A program made the translations under genes and the position numbers. Below are positions 26,653-35,248 of a stretch of DNA of 64,000 bases, in pieces. The DNA comes from GCA-2717185 sp964474755 (GTDB lineage: Bacteria; Pseudomonadota; Alphaproteobacteria; UBA8366; GCA-2717185): positions 34,740 through 98,739 of the forward strand of contig CAYYUG010000005.1 of the NCBI GenBank assembly GCA_964474755.1, written 5' to 3'. Below the pieces are notes generated by a model. It did not search any database, had not been told where the DNA came from, and worked only from the letters and a program-made list of their open reading frames with translations. Every line of letters starts with the position of its first letter. Positions within the stretch are counted from its first letter, which is position 1.

Positions 26653-28037
26653 GCGGTTTCTGCGATGCAATTGGCGACGAGGTCTCCAACCTCAGAAAGG
26701 TCGCAGATTAACCTAACTTGATCGACTATGGCGGCGATGTTGGATTCAGGGAGCACTCGGGCGGCATTATCGCGAAATTTTTCGATTATCTGTCTCGGGG
26801 TCATCGGGTTTACGTCGCTGCCCCAGCTGTCCTCAACGATCCTTTCCAACTGTCGCCCGTCCTTGGTGTCAACCTTAACCCAGCCCTTGAAACGCACCGC
26901 GGTCGACGCACTAGGATCGACGACGTGCACGATCTTTTTCGCCAGTGCTAAGAGTTCGGGATCGTGGATATTGTCATCAGAAAATGCCTCGACGCCAAGG
27001 CGACCGAACGTGAGAGCTGCAGCGATCGTGAATGGGAAGCTGAATTTGGCGTGGTAATCCGTCTTTGGCTGCAGTTTGATGTCGCGCGGTTCGCACATGA
27101 TTGGGATCATCCAATCGGCGATTGGGCAGGTTATGGCTTCAACCTGGTTAGCGCGCAGCCCTTCCTCGTCATAGAGCTGGAGGATGCAGTCGAGGAAGCC
27201 ATGTGCCACATGGCCGCAGGGGTAGGGCTTGAATGATGCCGTAGGGTATTCCCAACGGCTGCCAAGTGCGTCTAGCAACCGTTCTGGATATTGTTTGCCG
27301 GAGGCTGCATATATTTTATAGAACCCCTGAATGCCCTCCAGCACTTCGTTGGGGCCAGTAAAACCGGCTTGTGCCAGTTTTGCGGCGATAACAGCTGCAT
27401 GTGCTGACCAGCCGACATGGAACTGCTTGGTCCAAGTTCCGTCATTGAAGCATTGCAAGATGCCGGACGACTGACTGCCAGCGATCCCTAAGGCATTGGC
27501 CGTTTGTTGGGCATCAAGGTTTAGCATTTTAGCAGCCGTCCCAGTGGCAGCGAAGGTGCCAACCACAGCGGTCGCATGATATCCCTGTTGGTGAAACAGT
27601 TTTGGGGCGACACTCCCAATCCGGCAGCCGATTTCGGCACCGGCGACGACGGCCGTGAGTAAAGCGGTTCCGGACGCCTGCAACATCTCCCCCAACGTGA
27701 GGGCCGTTGTAACTACCGGCGCGGATATATGGACGACGGACCCCAGATGAGTATCGTCATAATCGAGTGCGTGCGCCATGGTGCCGTTGACGAGCGCTGC
27801 CCCAGCCGCCTCCGCGGGATCACCAAACCCTAGAATGTGGCACGCGTCCCCTGGGGCTATCGCGAGTGCTCCATTTCGCATGACCCGGCTGCTTTCGAGA
27901 GTGCTGGCCGCAAGGGTCGTGCCAAGGATGTCGAGGATGCGCAATTTTGCGTCCTCTCGTACGGTCTCTGGCAGATCGTCGTAGTTTAGCCCGTAGATCC
28001 ATTGCGCTAGACTTTCGCTATAGCTTGGCTGTGTCAT
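26649..28037 (-). CDS. MmgE/PrpD-family protein 2
   Basis: A 462-residue protein of the 2-methylcitrate dehydratase/aconitate decarboxylase fold. Visible marks are LRILDILGTTLAAST near residues 23-37, GTMAHALDYDDTHLG near 84-98, HPAVVTTALTL-like HISAPVVTTALTLGE near 101-115, YHATAVVGTFAATGTAAK near 147-164, and FKPYPCGHVAHGFLD near 268-282. GGAGAGG upstream supports the ATG at 28037 over 28052. It is distinct from the copy at 11433-12785. Placed beside the PhyH gene and downstream of the lyase/hydro-lyase operon, it could dehydrate or epimerise an alkyl-substituted hydroxyacid. Confidence 0.88.
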   Translation of the reverse strand: MTQPSYSESLAQWIYGLNYDDLPETVREDAKLRILDILGTTLAASTLESSRVMRNGALAIAPGDACHILGFGDPAEAAGAALVNGTMAHALDYDDTHLGSVVHISAPVVTTALTLGEMLQASGTALLTAVVAGAEIGCRIGSVAPKLFHQQGYHATAVVGTFAATGTAAKMLNLDAQQTANALGIAGSQSSGILQCFNDGTWTKQFHVGWSAHAAVIAAKLAQAGFTGPNEVLEGIQGFYKIYAASGKQYPERLLDALGSRWEYPTASFKPYPCGHVAHGFLDCILQLYDEEGLRANQVEAITCPIADWMIPIMCEPRDIKLQPKTDYHAKFSFPFTIAAALTFGRLGVEAFSDDNIHDPELLALAKKIVHVVDPSASTAVRFKGWVKVDTKDGRQLERIVEDSWGSDVNPMTPRQIIEKFRDNAARVLPESNIAAIVDQVRLICDLSEVGDLVANCIAETA

Positions 28038-28138
28038 ATTCCTCTCCGGCAAGTTTTCATTATAGTCATGGGGCGATACTCTCTGGAAATTGCGTGCACT
28101 GCCTGTGATGATGTCCGCAGCGGATTAGGAGATAGTAA

Positions 28139-28774
28139 ATGTCCAAGGGATTGCTTATCGCTTCTTTTGATTTCTCGGGTGCGCAAGCTGACGAATTTCA
28201 TGACTGGTATGATCTAGAGCATATTCCGGAGCGTGAAGCGGTCCCCGGTTTTGGAGCCTGCGAACGCTGGATCGGTGACGAAAATCCAAACTTTTCGATC
28301 GCGACCTACGATCTTGATGCCGCCGAGGTGCTGCAGAGCAGCGCCTATGAGGCTATTGCCGGTGCCAACTTAACCGTTTGGTCAAAACGGGTGACAGCCA
28401 AGTGTCAGCGGCTGCTGCGCTTTGAGGGCTCGCAAATCAATCCAGGAGACGCTGTTGCGCCGGAGGGCGCAGGCGGTTTACTGCTCAATGCAATGAATGT
28501 GGCGTCGGAAGCAGAAGATGATTTCAACGCTTGGTACGACGAGGAACACCTGCCGGCGTTGACTGATGTACCCGGCACGCTGTCGGCGCGGCGATACCGC
28601 TCCGTTGCAGAAGGCGAGGGAGTTCGACGCTACGTTGCGATCTATCACCTAGCGTCACCAGAGGTTACACGGGGCAACGCTTGGAAGGTCGCTGTTGATA
28701 CACCATGGAGCGCTCGCATCAGGCCTTACTTCCGTGACCATCTCCGAATTTTAACGAAGCGGTATGTCCGTTAA
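28139..28774 (+). CDS. duplicated dimeric alpha-beta-barrel protein
   Basis: A 211-residue protein made of two similar halves. Half 1 has FHDWYDLEHIPEREAVPGF near residues 21-39 and half 2 has FNAWYDEEHLPALTDVPG near 129-146. This W-Y-D-x-E-H-[IL]-P pattern is seen in ferredoxin-like dimeric-barrel proteins such as EthD- and DUF4286-type proteins, where a histidine may bind or move a small ligand. Two fused halves would make a pseudo-dimer in one chain. The function is unknown; it may be an accessory enzyme for the nearby degradative genes. Confidence 0.65.
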   Translation: MSKGLLIASFDFSGAQADEFHDWYDLEHIPEREAVPGFGACERWIGDENPNFSIATYDLDAAEVLQSSAYEAIAGANLTVWSKRVTAKCQRLLRFEGSQINPGDAVAPEGAGGLLLNAMNVASEAEDDFNAWYDEEHLPALTDVPGTLSARRYRSVAEGEGVRRYVAIYHLASPEVTRGNAWKVAVDTPWSARIRPYFRDHLRILTKRYVR

Positions 28775-29450
28775 TTTTGACGTTGCAAATGGGCAAGACT
28801 GTCCACTAAGAGATAGAATCGTAGAAAGATCGAAATCTCAGTATCGGTTGTTGGACAGCGGGGAATTCTAACCATTCCTGTAATTGGGCGTGGCGACGGA
28901 CGTCGCAGTGCCGCAGGTCGCCAGCAAGCCAATGTTGCGGCTCTGCCAGGCAAATGCTCGCCTCTTTTCCGTAAGCTATTTGTTTACCCACGATTAAGAC
29001 TATTGGTGGGACTGGCTGGCGGCGGCTGGCTAGTCCAAGGAGGGAGTCATTTGCGGTCCTTTGTATTGGATCGCTGGGGTAGTTACTTCGTTAAGATTAA
29101 CTTGCCGCGGCGGGTCAGTCGTAATGAATATACCGCGCCATCATGATCGATTAGCAATTGTTTGTGCCCGGAAAGCAGCATTTGGCTGGATGTTCTAGGG
29201 ATAGGTGGGTTTTTTAGCGTAAGTGTTGCGCTTCTTTGCATATCTTCCCTAGCATTCTGATATTTTCTAGTTGTGAATAATAATCATTATTAATAAGGTG
29301 TCAAGTTCACTACTTATGAATTTGGGGCACTAAAGTAGGTGAGGTGGTGTTTCGTTGCCCAGAATTTGATCTACAGAGGAAATTGGTGGTCAGGGCCTTA
29401 GATGGTCCCTTAGACAAAAGAGCCTCGGTTACGAAAAAGGCCTGTGTATT
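28775..29450. other. 676-base gene-free convergent interval
   Basis: No convincing coding frame lies between the barrel gene (plus) and the enoyl-CoA hydratase (minus), which converge here, so no promoter is expected. Yet a perfect 7-1-7 palindrome of Fur-box shape sits at 29278-29292. The interval could hold an unannotated small RNA or simply decayed sequence. Confidence 0.4.
29278..29292. promoter_or_regulatory. Fur-box-like 7-1-7 palindrome
   Basis: TAATAATCATTATTA is a perfect odd palindrome. It matches the 7-1-7 Fur core TGATAATNATTATCA at all but the two G/C positions. It lies in AT-rich spacer with no flanking gene start, so a chance match is quite possible. Confidence 0.3.
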
Positions 29451-30257
29451 TTAACGTCCCTGCCAATTCGGAGGACGTTTTTCAGCGAAGGCACGTGGCC
29501 CCTCCAGGGCGTCTTCAGAGTTTTCGCGTAGCCGGTTTGATTCGTACTGGGTGTAGTAGGCTTGTGCCAACGGATAGTCCAAGCCGCGCATGGTAGCCTC
29601 CTTGGTGGCCCGGACGGCCAATGGCGCGCAGCGCAGTATATCGGAAACCCACGAATTAACCGCTTCGTCCAGCTTGCCGATAGGTACGACCTCGTTAATC
29701 AGCCCAAGTTGATACGCCCGGTTAGCTGGAATATGCCGGCCAGTTAGCATGTATCCCATTGCAGGCTTTAGTCCAATTTGCCGAGGGAGTCGATGTACGC
29801 CGGCGGATCCCGCGATTAAGCCGCGCTTTGGTTCCGGTAGGCCGAATTCGGCGTGTTCGGCGGCGACGATGATGTCGCAGGCGAGCGCTTGTTCCAATCC
29901 GCCGCCCAGCGCAAAACCATTGACCCTTGCGATGATCGGTTTCGAAAAGTGCCAGCGCTCAATCAGGCTGGTTGTCTCCTCGGCAAGTTTCTGCCATTGG
30001 CCTCGCTGCTCCGGACTAGCGTCACGTTCGCGTGCCCGGTGCTTTAAATCGGCGCCGGCAGAAAAGGCGCGTTCGCCGGCACCCGTCACAACTGCGAGCC
30101 AGATATTATCGTTATTCTCGACCTCGTCCCAATGCTGTGAGAGTTCCCACCGCAGTTCCGGATTGAGCGAGTTCATAGCCGCAGGCCGGTTCAGCGTAAT
30201 CCGTGCCACATGACCATCAACTTCGAATTTTGATACGGATTGATGCTTATCGCCCAT
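29451..30257 (-). CDS. enoyl-CoA hydratase/isomerase family protein
   Basis: A 268-residue crotonase with both catalytic glutamates of a true hydratase: GGGLE in NGFALGGGLEQALACD near residues 112-127 and the second in EFGLPEPKRGLIAG near 136-149. The oxyanion-hole segment is FSAGADLKHRA near 65-75. The ends match family length (KRPPNWQGR). A class III CoA-transferase gene lies downstream of it in the window, but upstream in coordinates of transcription, 177 bases away on the same strand. A transferase-then-hydratase step on an imported acid is likely. Confidence 0.9.
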   Translation of the reverse strand: MGDKHQSVSKFEVDGHVARITLNRPAAMNSLNPELRWELSQHWDEVENNDNIWLAVVTGAGERAFSAGADLKHRARERDASPEQRGQWQKLAEETTSLIERWHFSKPIIARVNGFALGGGLEQALACDIIVAAEHAEFGLPEPKRGLIAGSAGVHRLPRQIGLKPAMGYMLTGRHIPANRAYQLGLINEVVPIGKLDEAVNSWVSDILRCAPLAVRATKEATMRGLDYPLAQAYYTQYESNRLRENSEDALEGPRAFAEKRPPNWQGR

Positions 30258-30433
30258 AATGGATCCCTTGCGTTGACCCCGAAAACTTTCAGAGCCTATG
30301 ACGGGTGTACAACACAGGCAATTAATTCTGTTCTACCAATGCCAAGTTCAAGAAATTGGCGATGATAGCTTGTGTAGGGTAGTAAAATTGAATGCAACTG
30401 GCCTCAATATTATCTATTTCTCTATGCTGGGCC

Positions 30434-31666
30434 TCATTCTGCCGCTGAGGCCAACGGCTCAGGCAATTCAATTACGCCAGAGCGGAGGAGGTCTTTGATC
30501 TCCGCATCATTGTAGCCGAACTCGGCCAATACTTCGGCACTATGCTCACCCAATCGTGGTGCTGCGCGGCGAACGCTTGCAGGCGATTTAGATAGTTTGA
30601 CTGCTGGTCCAAGCGTTTCGATTTTACCCACTGTACTGTGATTGACCTCGACCACCATATTCCGGTGGCGGGTCTGTTCGTCGGCAAACATTTCGCCGGT
30701 ATCCAAGATGGGACCGGCAGGGATACCTGCTTCCTCCATCAGATCCATCCATTCTCTGCGGTTTTTTTGCAGAAAGTAGGGGGATAAGAGCTCACGCACC
30801 GTATCGAGATTTTCCATACGCTCAGTTGTTTTGGAAAAACGCGGGTCATCGATCCATTCCTCGCGTCCTAACATCCGAGCGAGGCGCTGCCATCGTTCGT
30901 CGCTCCCGGCAGCCATGGTCATCCAGCCATCCTTAGTTTGAAAAACTTCGTAAGGACCGTTTAAAGGATGGACGTTTCCGCGCGCCTTGGGTGCTTCACC
31001 GCTACCGACAAATTGCGAGGATTGATGGAAGGTCGCGGCGATACCAGACTCCATTAATGACGTATCGACGAACTGACCTTCTCCGGTAGCACGCTTGTGG
31101 ATTACCGCAGCCAACACGCCCATCGCGCCGAACATACCGGTCATGACGTCGCAGATCGGTGCGCCAGTTTTAAGCGGTGGATGTCCTTCGCCGTAGCCGG
31201 TCGTACTCATTAGCCCGCTCATCCCTTGTGCAATGAGATCGACCCCGCCGAGATGAGAGTAGGGACCGGTGCGGCCGAAGCCTGAGATGCCGCAATAGAT
31301 AAGTCCGGGATTGATTTCCTTTAAAGTTTCGTATCCAAGGCCTAGTCGGTTCATTGTTTCCTTAAGAAAATTCTCAACCAGCACGTCGACCTGTTTTACG
31401 AGGTTACAGAAGACCTCCTTGCCGCGATCACTTTTCAGATCTATGGCGAGCCCACGTTTGTTGCGATTGATCATCATGAAAGAAGAGCTTTCGCCGTTGA
31501 ATGCTGGGACAAACCGGCGGGTGTCGTCTCCGCGTCCTGGCCGTTCCACCTTGATAACGTCAGCGCCGAAATCGGCGAGATGCATTGCAGCAGCAGGTCC
31601 CGCTAAGTTCATGGTGACATCAAGAACCTTTACACCTGCGAGTGGGCCTTTCGCCTTTTCCGACAT
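30434..31666 (-). CDS. class III (CaiB/BaiF) acyl-CoA transferase
   Basis: A 410-residue family III CoA-transferase, which moves CoA between acids through an aspartyl-CoA intermediate. The start GVKVLDVTMNLAGPAAAMHLADFGADVIKVE (key words GPAAAMHLADFGADVIKVE near residues 22-40) is diagnostic; GISGFGRTGPYSHLGG near 126-141 is followed by the expected catalytic aspartate in VDLIAQGMSGLM. Full length. It is transcribed before the enoyl-CoA hydratase at 29451-30257, so it may generate that enzyme's CoA ester. The donor and acceptor are unknown. Confidence 0.92.
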   Translation of the reverse strand: MSEKAKGPLAGVKVLDVTMNLAGPAAAMHLADFGADVIKVERPGRGDDTRRFVPAFNGESSSFMMINRNKRGLAIDLKSDRGKEVFCNLVKQVDVLVENFLKETMNRLGLGYETLKEINPGLIYCGISGFGRTGPYSHLGGVDLIAQGMSGLMSTTGYGEGHPPLKTGAPICDVMTGMFGAMGVLAAVIHKRATGEGQFVDTSLMESGIAATFHQSSQFVGSGEAPKARGNVHPLNGPYEVFQTKDGWMTMAAGSDERWQRLARMLGREEWIDDPRFSKTTERMENLDTVRELLSPYFLQKNRREWMDLMEEAGIPAGPILDTGEMFADEQTRHRNMVVEVNHSTVGKIETLGPAVKLSKSPASVRRAAPRLGEHSAEVLAEFGYNDAEIKDLLRSGVIELPEPLASAAE

Positions 31667-31845
31667 AGTCTGTCTCCCTTCGAGGAATAGCAGCCAACTT
31701 AGCGTACACTCTCGACCTTAGAAGCGGAAATGGCCCGCGGCACAAAAAAAGCGGTTTATGCGGACGCGATGATTATCTGCGCTCTATGCTGAGAATTTGA
31801 AAATCGTCTAAGTTCTGGTGTGCGAATAAGTTACTAGGTGAATGT

Positions 31846-32490
31846 ATGCGTGGGCGTCGGTTGTGGATCATCTTTTTGGCTCTTTGCTGCTTACCGGTTG
31901 CGGTGTTCTTTCTGAGTTTTAATTTGTTTTCCGATTTGGATAACAGTGAGGCCGATTATGTGGACTTGGTTCTAGGCAAACAGAGAATTCGCGCCGACCG
32001 ATCATATTCCAAATGGGTGGAATTTCCGCCCGGTGCGTATGTCGAAGAGGTGATATATCGGGGTTTGCTCCCAAAAATCCTGTCTAAAACCGTTGTGGAA
32101 TACCAAAAGCTTTTTGATGGGCCAGATCCGGATGAAATTATAATCATGGTGCGTAGGTTGTCGCCTTCCTGGAATAATCGATCAGCGGTCAAGCGTATCC
32201 GCGGACTATCGGAACATGCCGGTGAGGCTGCTGTACCAAACCTATTTCGCACGGATTACGACGATGATCCGGTGAAAGACCTATTTTACGACCGCTCGGA
32301 AAAGGGCAGGGTTTTATGGTTTGCCGAATGCGAAAGGCTTGAAGATGAACCGGCACCGGTGTGTGTTGCGGCGGAACGGCATTTTACGGATATCGGCGTC
32401 AGTTATAAATTTGACCGGACATGGCTAACTGACTGGCAACAAATTCGCCGTAACGTAATCGCTTTTGTCGAAGCGCGTTTACTTCCATAG
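31846..32490 (+). CDS. hypothetical membrane-anchored protein
   Basis: A 214-residue protein with a basic start (MRGRR) and one strong hydrophobic helix near residues 6-26, then a soluble domain rich in charged residues. The order suggests an inner-membrane anchor with a periplasmic domain, or an uncleaved signal. Two cysteines (FAECERL and PVCVAAE) near 165-180 might pair in the periplasm. I recognise no family. It stands alone between a CoA-transferase (minus) and a gene-poor region. Confidence 0.6.
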   Translation: MRGRRLWIIFLALCCLPVAVFFLSFNLFSDLDNSEADYVDLVLGKQRIRADRSYSKWVEFPPGAYVEEVIYRGLLPKILSKTVVEYQKLFDGPDPDEIIIMVRRLSPSWNNRSAVKRIRGLSEHAGEAAVPNLFRTDYDDDPVKDLFYDRSEKGRVLWFAECERLEDEPAPVCVAAERHFTDIGVSYKFDRTWLTDWQQIRRNVIAFVEARLLP

Positions 32491-33013
32491 CCATAATTTG
32501 CGCAATGAAAATTTGTTAGGTAAGTGGCACCTTGTCCGCGGCGGTTGCACGTCGCGCTAAGGCTTCGTATTGCGAACAATCAAGTGGCTGTTTTTCAGGT
32601 GTATCGGGATCCCATATTTCCCGTTTCACGCCGAGAACATTGTCCCCAAAAACATGTAAACCTAGGACTGGCTCGTCACTTGTGCATCCCGCAACATGCA
32701 CCGCTTCAGTTGCCGTGATTGTGGGGTGGTGTGCGGAGACCGCCTGGAAAGCGCACTTTCCGCAGGCTTAGGTTGGGTGGGGCAGAAAGTCAGCAGTGCG
32801 TTACCCTCACCGCTGGTTAAATATGAGGTTGCCTCTAAGACAACATCTAAATAATTCTTTGTCGTTGCATGACAGCCATTGCTGCCTTGTGAGGGTATTC
32901 GTCTACAGCGGTCGGTGCAAAGCGCACTACAAGTCGCGATACATCCATTGTAATTCCCAAAACCTTTTAGTTTTCCATTAGTTTAAAAGGCTCGCTAACA
33001 GGTTTGAAGATCG
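32491..33013. other. 523-base interval holding an SDR-like remnant
   Basis: The only item of note is the minus-strand remnant at 32516-32767. The remaining bases up to the SDR stop at 33014 show no frame, RNA or clear repeat. Confidence 0.4.
32516..32767 (-). pseudogene. probable C-terminal remnant of a short-chain dehydrogenase
   Basis: An open minus-strand stretch with no good start codon reads CTSDEPVLGL, then FGDNVLGVKREIWDPDTP, before its stop. The intact SDR 250 bases upstream on the same strand ends with the similar WLCTSEGDNVTGQ then GGMWDPDKP. The shared CTS, DNV and WDPD.P elements suggest a decayed tandem copy that has lost its N-terminal two-thirds. The similarity covers few residues, so confidence is modest. 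Confidence 0.35.
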
Positions 33014-33847
33014 CTAGTCCGGCCAAATCACCGTTGCAGCTGCTAGATCCGGCCAGCCGGCAGCTGTTCCCGCAGTGGCTGTGGCCTCTATAACTGGCTT
33101 ATCCGGGTCCCACATGCCGCCAATGAAGCGCTGTCCTGTCACATTGTCCCCCTCGCTGGTGCAAAGCCAGGCGATTGGCGGACCCATAACTTCAGGCTTC
33201 AACATTTTTTTCGGATCCATTTCTGATTCTGGTTTAAGGAATGGCGTATCGGTTGGGCCTCCTGGTACGACGACATTGACTGTGATCCCGGTACCATCCA
33301 GTTCCTTCGCCCAGGCGACGGAACCTGCTTCCAGTGCGGCCTTCGTTGCACCGTAGGGCATACTGCGCAGCATGGTGAAGAAGCTAGTCGTGACGTTGAT
33401 GATCCGACCCCAACCTCGCTCCTTCATTCCAGGCAGTACAGCGCGGATCATATAGAGCGCACCATTGATGTTGGTGGCAAAAAACTGACCCCAAACCTCT
33501 GGAGTTAGCTCCTCCAACGTTAGCAGGTTTTTCTCACCGTCAGGTCGGATGTGACAGGCGCCAAAACCCGCATTATTTACAAGAATATCGACATGGCCGA
33601 ACGCGTTGGTAACAGTTGATACCGCCAATTCGCATTGTCTGTGATCAGATACGTCGCCGGTGACGCCAACTACGCTATTCGATCCAAATTCGCGATTGAG
33701 CGTCTCTGCCACGCGTCCGGCTGCGTTGCCATCGATATCCAATAACGCCAGACGGTGCCCGTCGACGAGCATACGACGTGCTATCGCTCTGCCTATTCCG
33801 CCGGCGCCGCCAGTGATGATTGCTACCCTTGCTTCACCCGCAGTCAT
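33014..33847 (-). CDS. short-chain dehydrogenase/reductase 1
   Basis: A 277-residue classical SDR. The NAD(P) site is ITGGAGGIGRAIARRM near residues 10-25, DILVNNAGFG near 89-98, and the catalytic pair is in MPYGATKAALEAG near 163-175 (YxxxK). The C-terminal extension after WDPDKP is Ala/Thr-rich and longer than usual. It probably interconverts an alcohol and a ketone. It is followed by the remnant of a second copy and diverges from the SDR-BVMO pair at 34376. Confidence 0.9.
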   Translation of the reverse strand: MTAGEARVAIITGGAGGIGRAIARRMLVDGHRLALLDIDGNAAGRVAETLNREFGSNSVVGVTGDVSDHRQCELAVSTVTNAFGHVDILVNNAGFGACHIRPDGEKNLLTLEELTPEVWGQFFATNINGALYMIRAVLPGMKERGWGRIINVTTSFFTMLRSMPYGATKAALEAGSVAWAKELDGTGITVNVVVPGGPTDTPFLKPESEMDPKKMLKPEVMGPPIAWLCTSEGDNVTGQRFIGGMWDPDKPVIEATATAGTAAGWPDLAAATVIWPD

Positions 33848-34375
33848 CGACCCTGGTCCTCCCTTAAAACTGCGATTTACTGCGCAGGAGTATAGGAATT
33901 TTAGTAGTTTTGGCGAGCGAGGATGCGTATCAACGTCTTGCGTTGCATGTTGACGCTCTCTGCCAAGTAAATCCGTGTAAATAGTATGGATTGAGGACAG
34001 AAATGCCCGAATAATAGCGTCGCATTGGGGATGATCTGCGCGATGCGGTCAAATACGCACAAAGCTGAAAAAGTTTGCTTAAAGATAGAGGTCTGCTACT
34101 GCGTAGCAAAATGGTTTTACCCTATAGTCGAAAATACACGACCACGCGTCGTTTGAGGGATATTTTCGGACTAGAATTTTGCATAATCTCTCCAATTTAA
34201 ATCGCGAAAAAGTTCTGATCGGATCAAAAACGGGTCTCAAATGTCATTCTTTACGTTTGTTCAGGCTTCTTGGGACGAGGCCAAACCAATTTGACTTCGT
34301 TGGACCCCGGTGCGAACTTTTTTGCTAAACTGAATAGTTTGTTTATTGGCACCTTGCGCGGAAGGTATTGAAATT
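33848..34375. other. 528-base divergent spacer
   Basis: The spacer lies between two divergent SDR genes and must carry promoters for both. It is AT-rich toward 34076-34260. I see no small gene, RNA or clear palindrome. GGAAGG at 34361-34366 is the ribosome-binding site for the gene at 34376. Confidence 0.4.
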
Positions 34376-35203
34376 ATGAGTGATCTCAAAGGCAAGACAG
34401 TGATTATTACGGGGGTCGGTCGACCACGTGGAATTGGTCGGGCTTCCGCGCTGCGCTTTGCGCAGGAAGGCGCGAACCTGGTACTCGCTGATTTGGGTGC
34501 AGATAACGGTCGAGTCGGCGAAATTGACGGCATCTCGCCAGATCTTGAAGCAGTAGCGGAGGAAGTTAAATCAGTGGGGGCGCATGCAATCGCTGTTGCA
34601 ACTGATGTTAGCATTGAAGCAGATGTAGACAAGCTTGTCGCAGCGGCAGTCGACCGGTTTGGGCGAGTTGATGCGATGGTTGCCAATGCCGCTATCCTTG
34701 CTGCTAAAGGCGACCCATTGGAGGTGTCATATGAAGCCTATATGCGAGTTTTGTCGGTCAATCTTGCGGGCGTGTTCCTGAGCGCACGGATTGCTGCGAA
34801 ACAGATGAAGCGGCAGGGTAGCGGTGGCAGCATCATCACTGTAGGGTCGCGTGCTTCTCGCCGTGGGAGCGCGGACAGTGCGGCGTATTGTTCGGCGAAA
34901 TTCGGCGTTATCGGTTTGACACAAAGCCTTGCCATGGCATTGGCTGGCGATGGGATCCGGGTGAATTGTGTCTGCCCTGGCGCGGTCGATACTGAGATGT
35001 ATGTTGGGGTTACCAGTGAAGTAGCAGATAAAGAAGGTGTTGATTTCGAGGCGGCGAGGTCCAAGCTGGGAAGTTTGATACCGCTTGGCCGTTTGACTAA
35101 TGCTGAAGATGTCGCAAAGGCCATCGTCTGGTTCGCGACGGATGAGACTAGCCACGTCACTGGCCAATCTTTCAACGTGAATGGCGGGTCCTGGATGAAT
35201 TGA
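34376..35203 (+). CDS. short-chain dehydrogenase/reductase 2
   Basis: A 275-residue classical SDR with VIITGVGRPRGIGRASALR near residues 8-26 as the cofactor site, DAMVANAAILAAKGD near 90-104, and SAAYCSAKFGVIGLT near 158-172 holding YxxxK. GGAAGG upstream supports the ATG at 34376; an in-frame extension to 34346 lacks support. It runs into a BVMO gene after 45 bases. The natural reading is that this SDR oxidises a secondary alcohol to the ketone that the BVMO then converts to an ester. Confidence 0.9.
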   Translation: MSDLKGKTVIITGVGRPRGIGRASALRFAQEGANLVLADLGADNGRVGEIDGISPDLEAVAEEVKSVGAHAIAVATDVSIEADVDKLVAAAVDRFGRVDAMVANAAILAAKGDPLEVSYEAYMRVLSVNLAGVFLSARIAAKQMKRQGSGGSIITVGSRASRRGSADSAAYCSAKFGVIGLTQSLAMALAGDGIRVNCVCPGAVDTEMYVGVTSEVADKEGVDFEAARSKLGSLIPLGRLTNAEDVAKAIVWFATDETSHVTGQSFNVNGGSWMN

Positions 35204-35248
35204 GGAAGCGCCGCATTGGCGTGGGTTATCGGAGATTTTGGAGAAATA

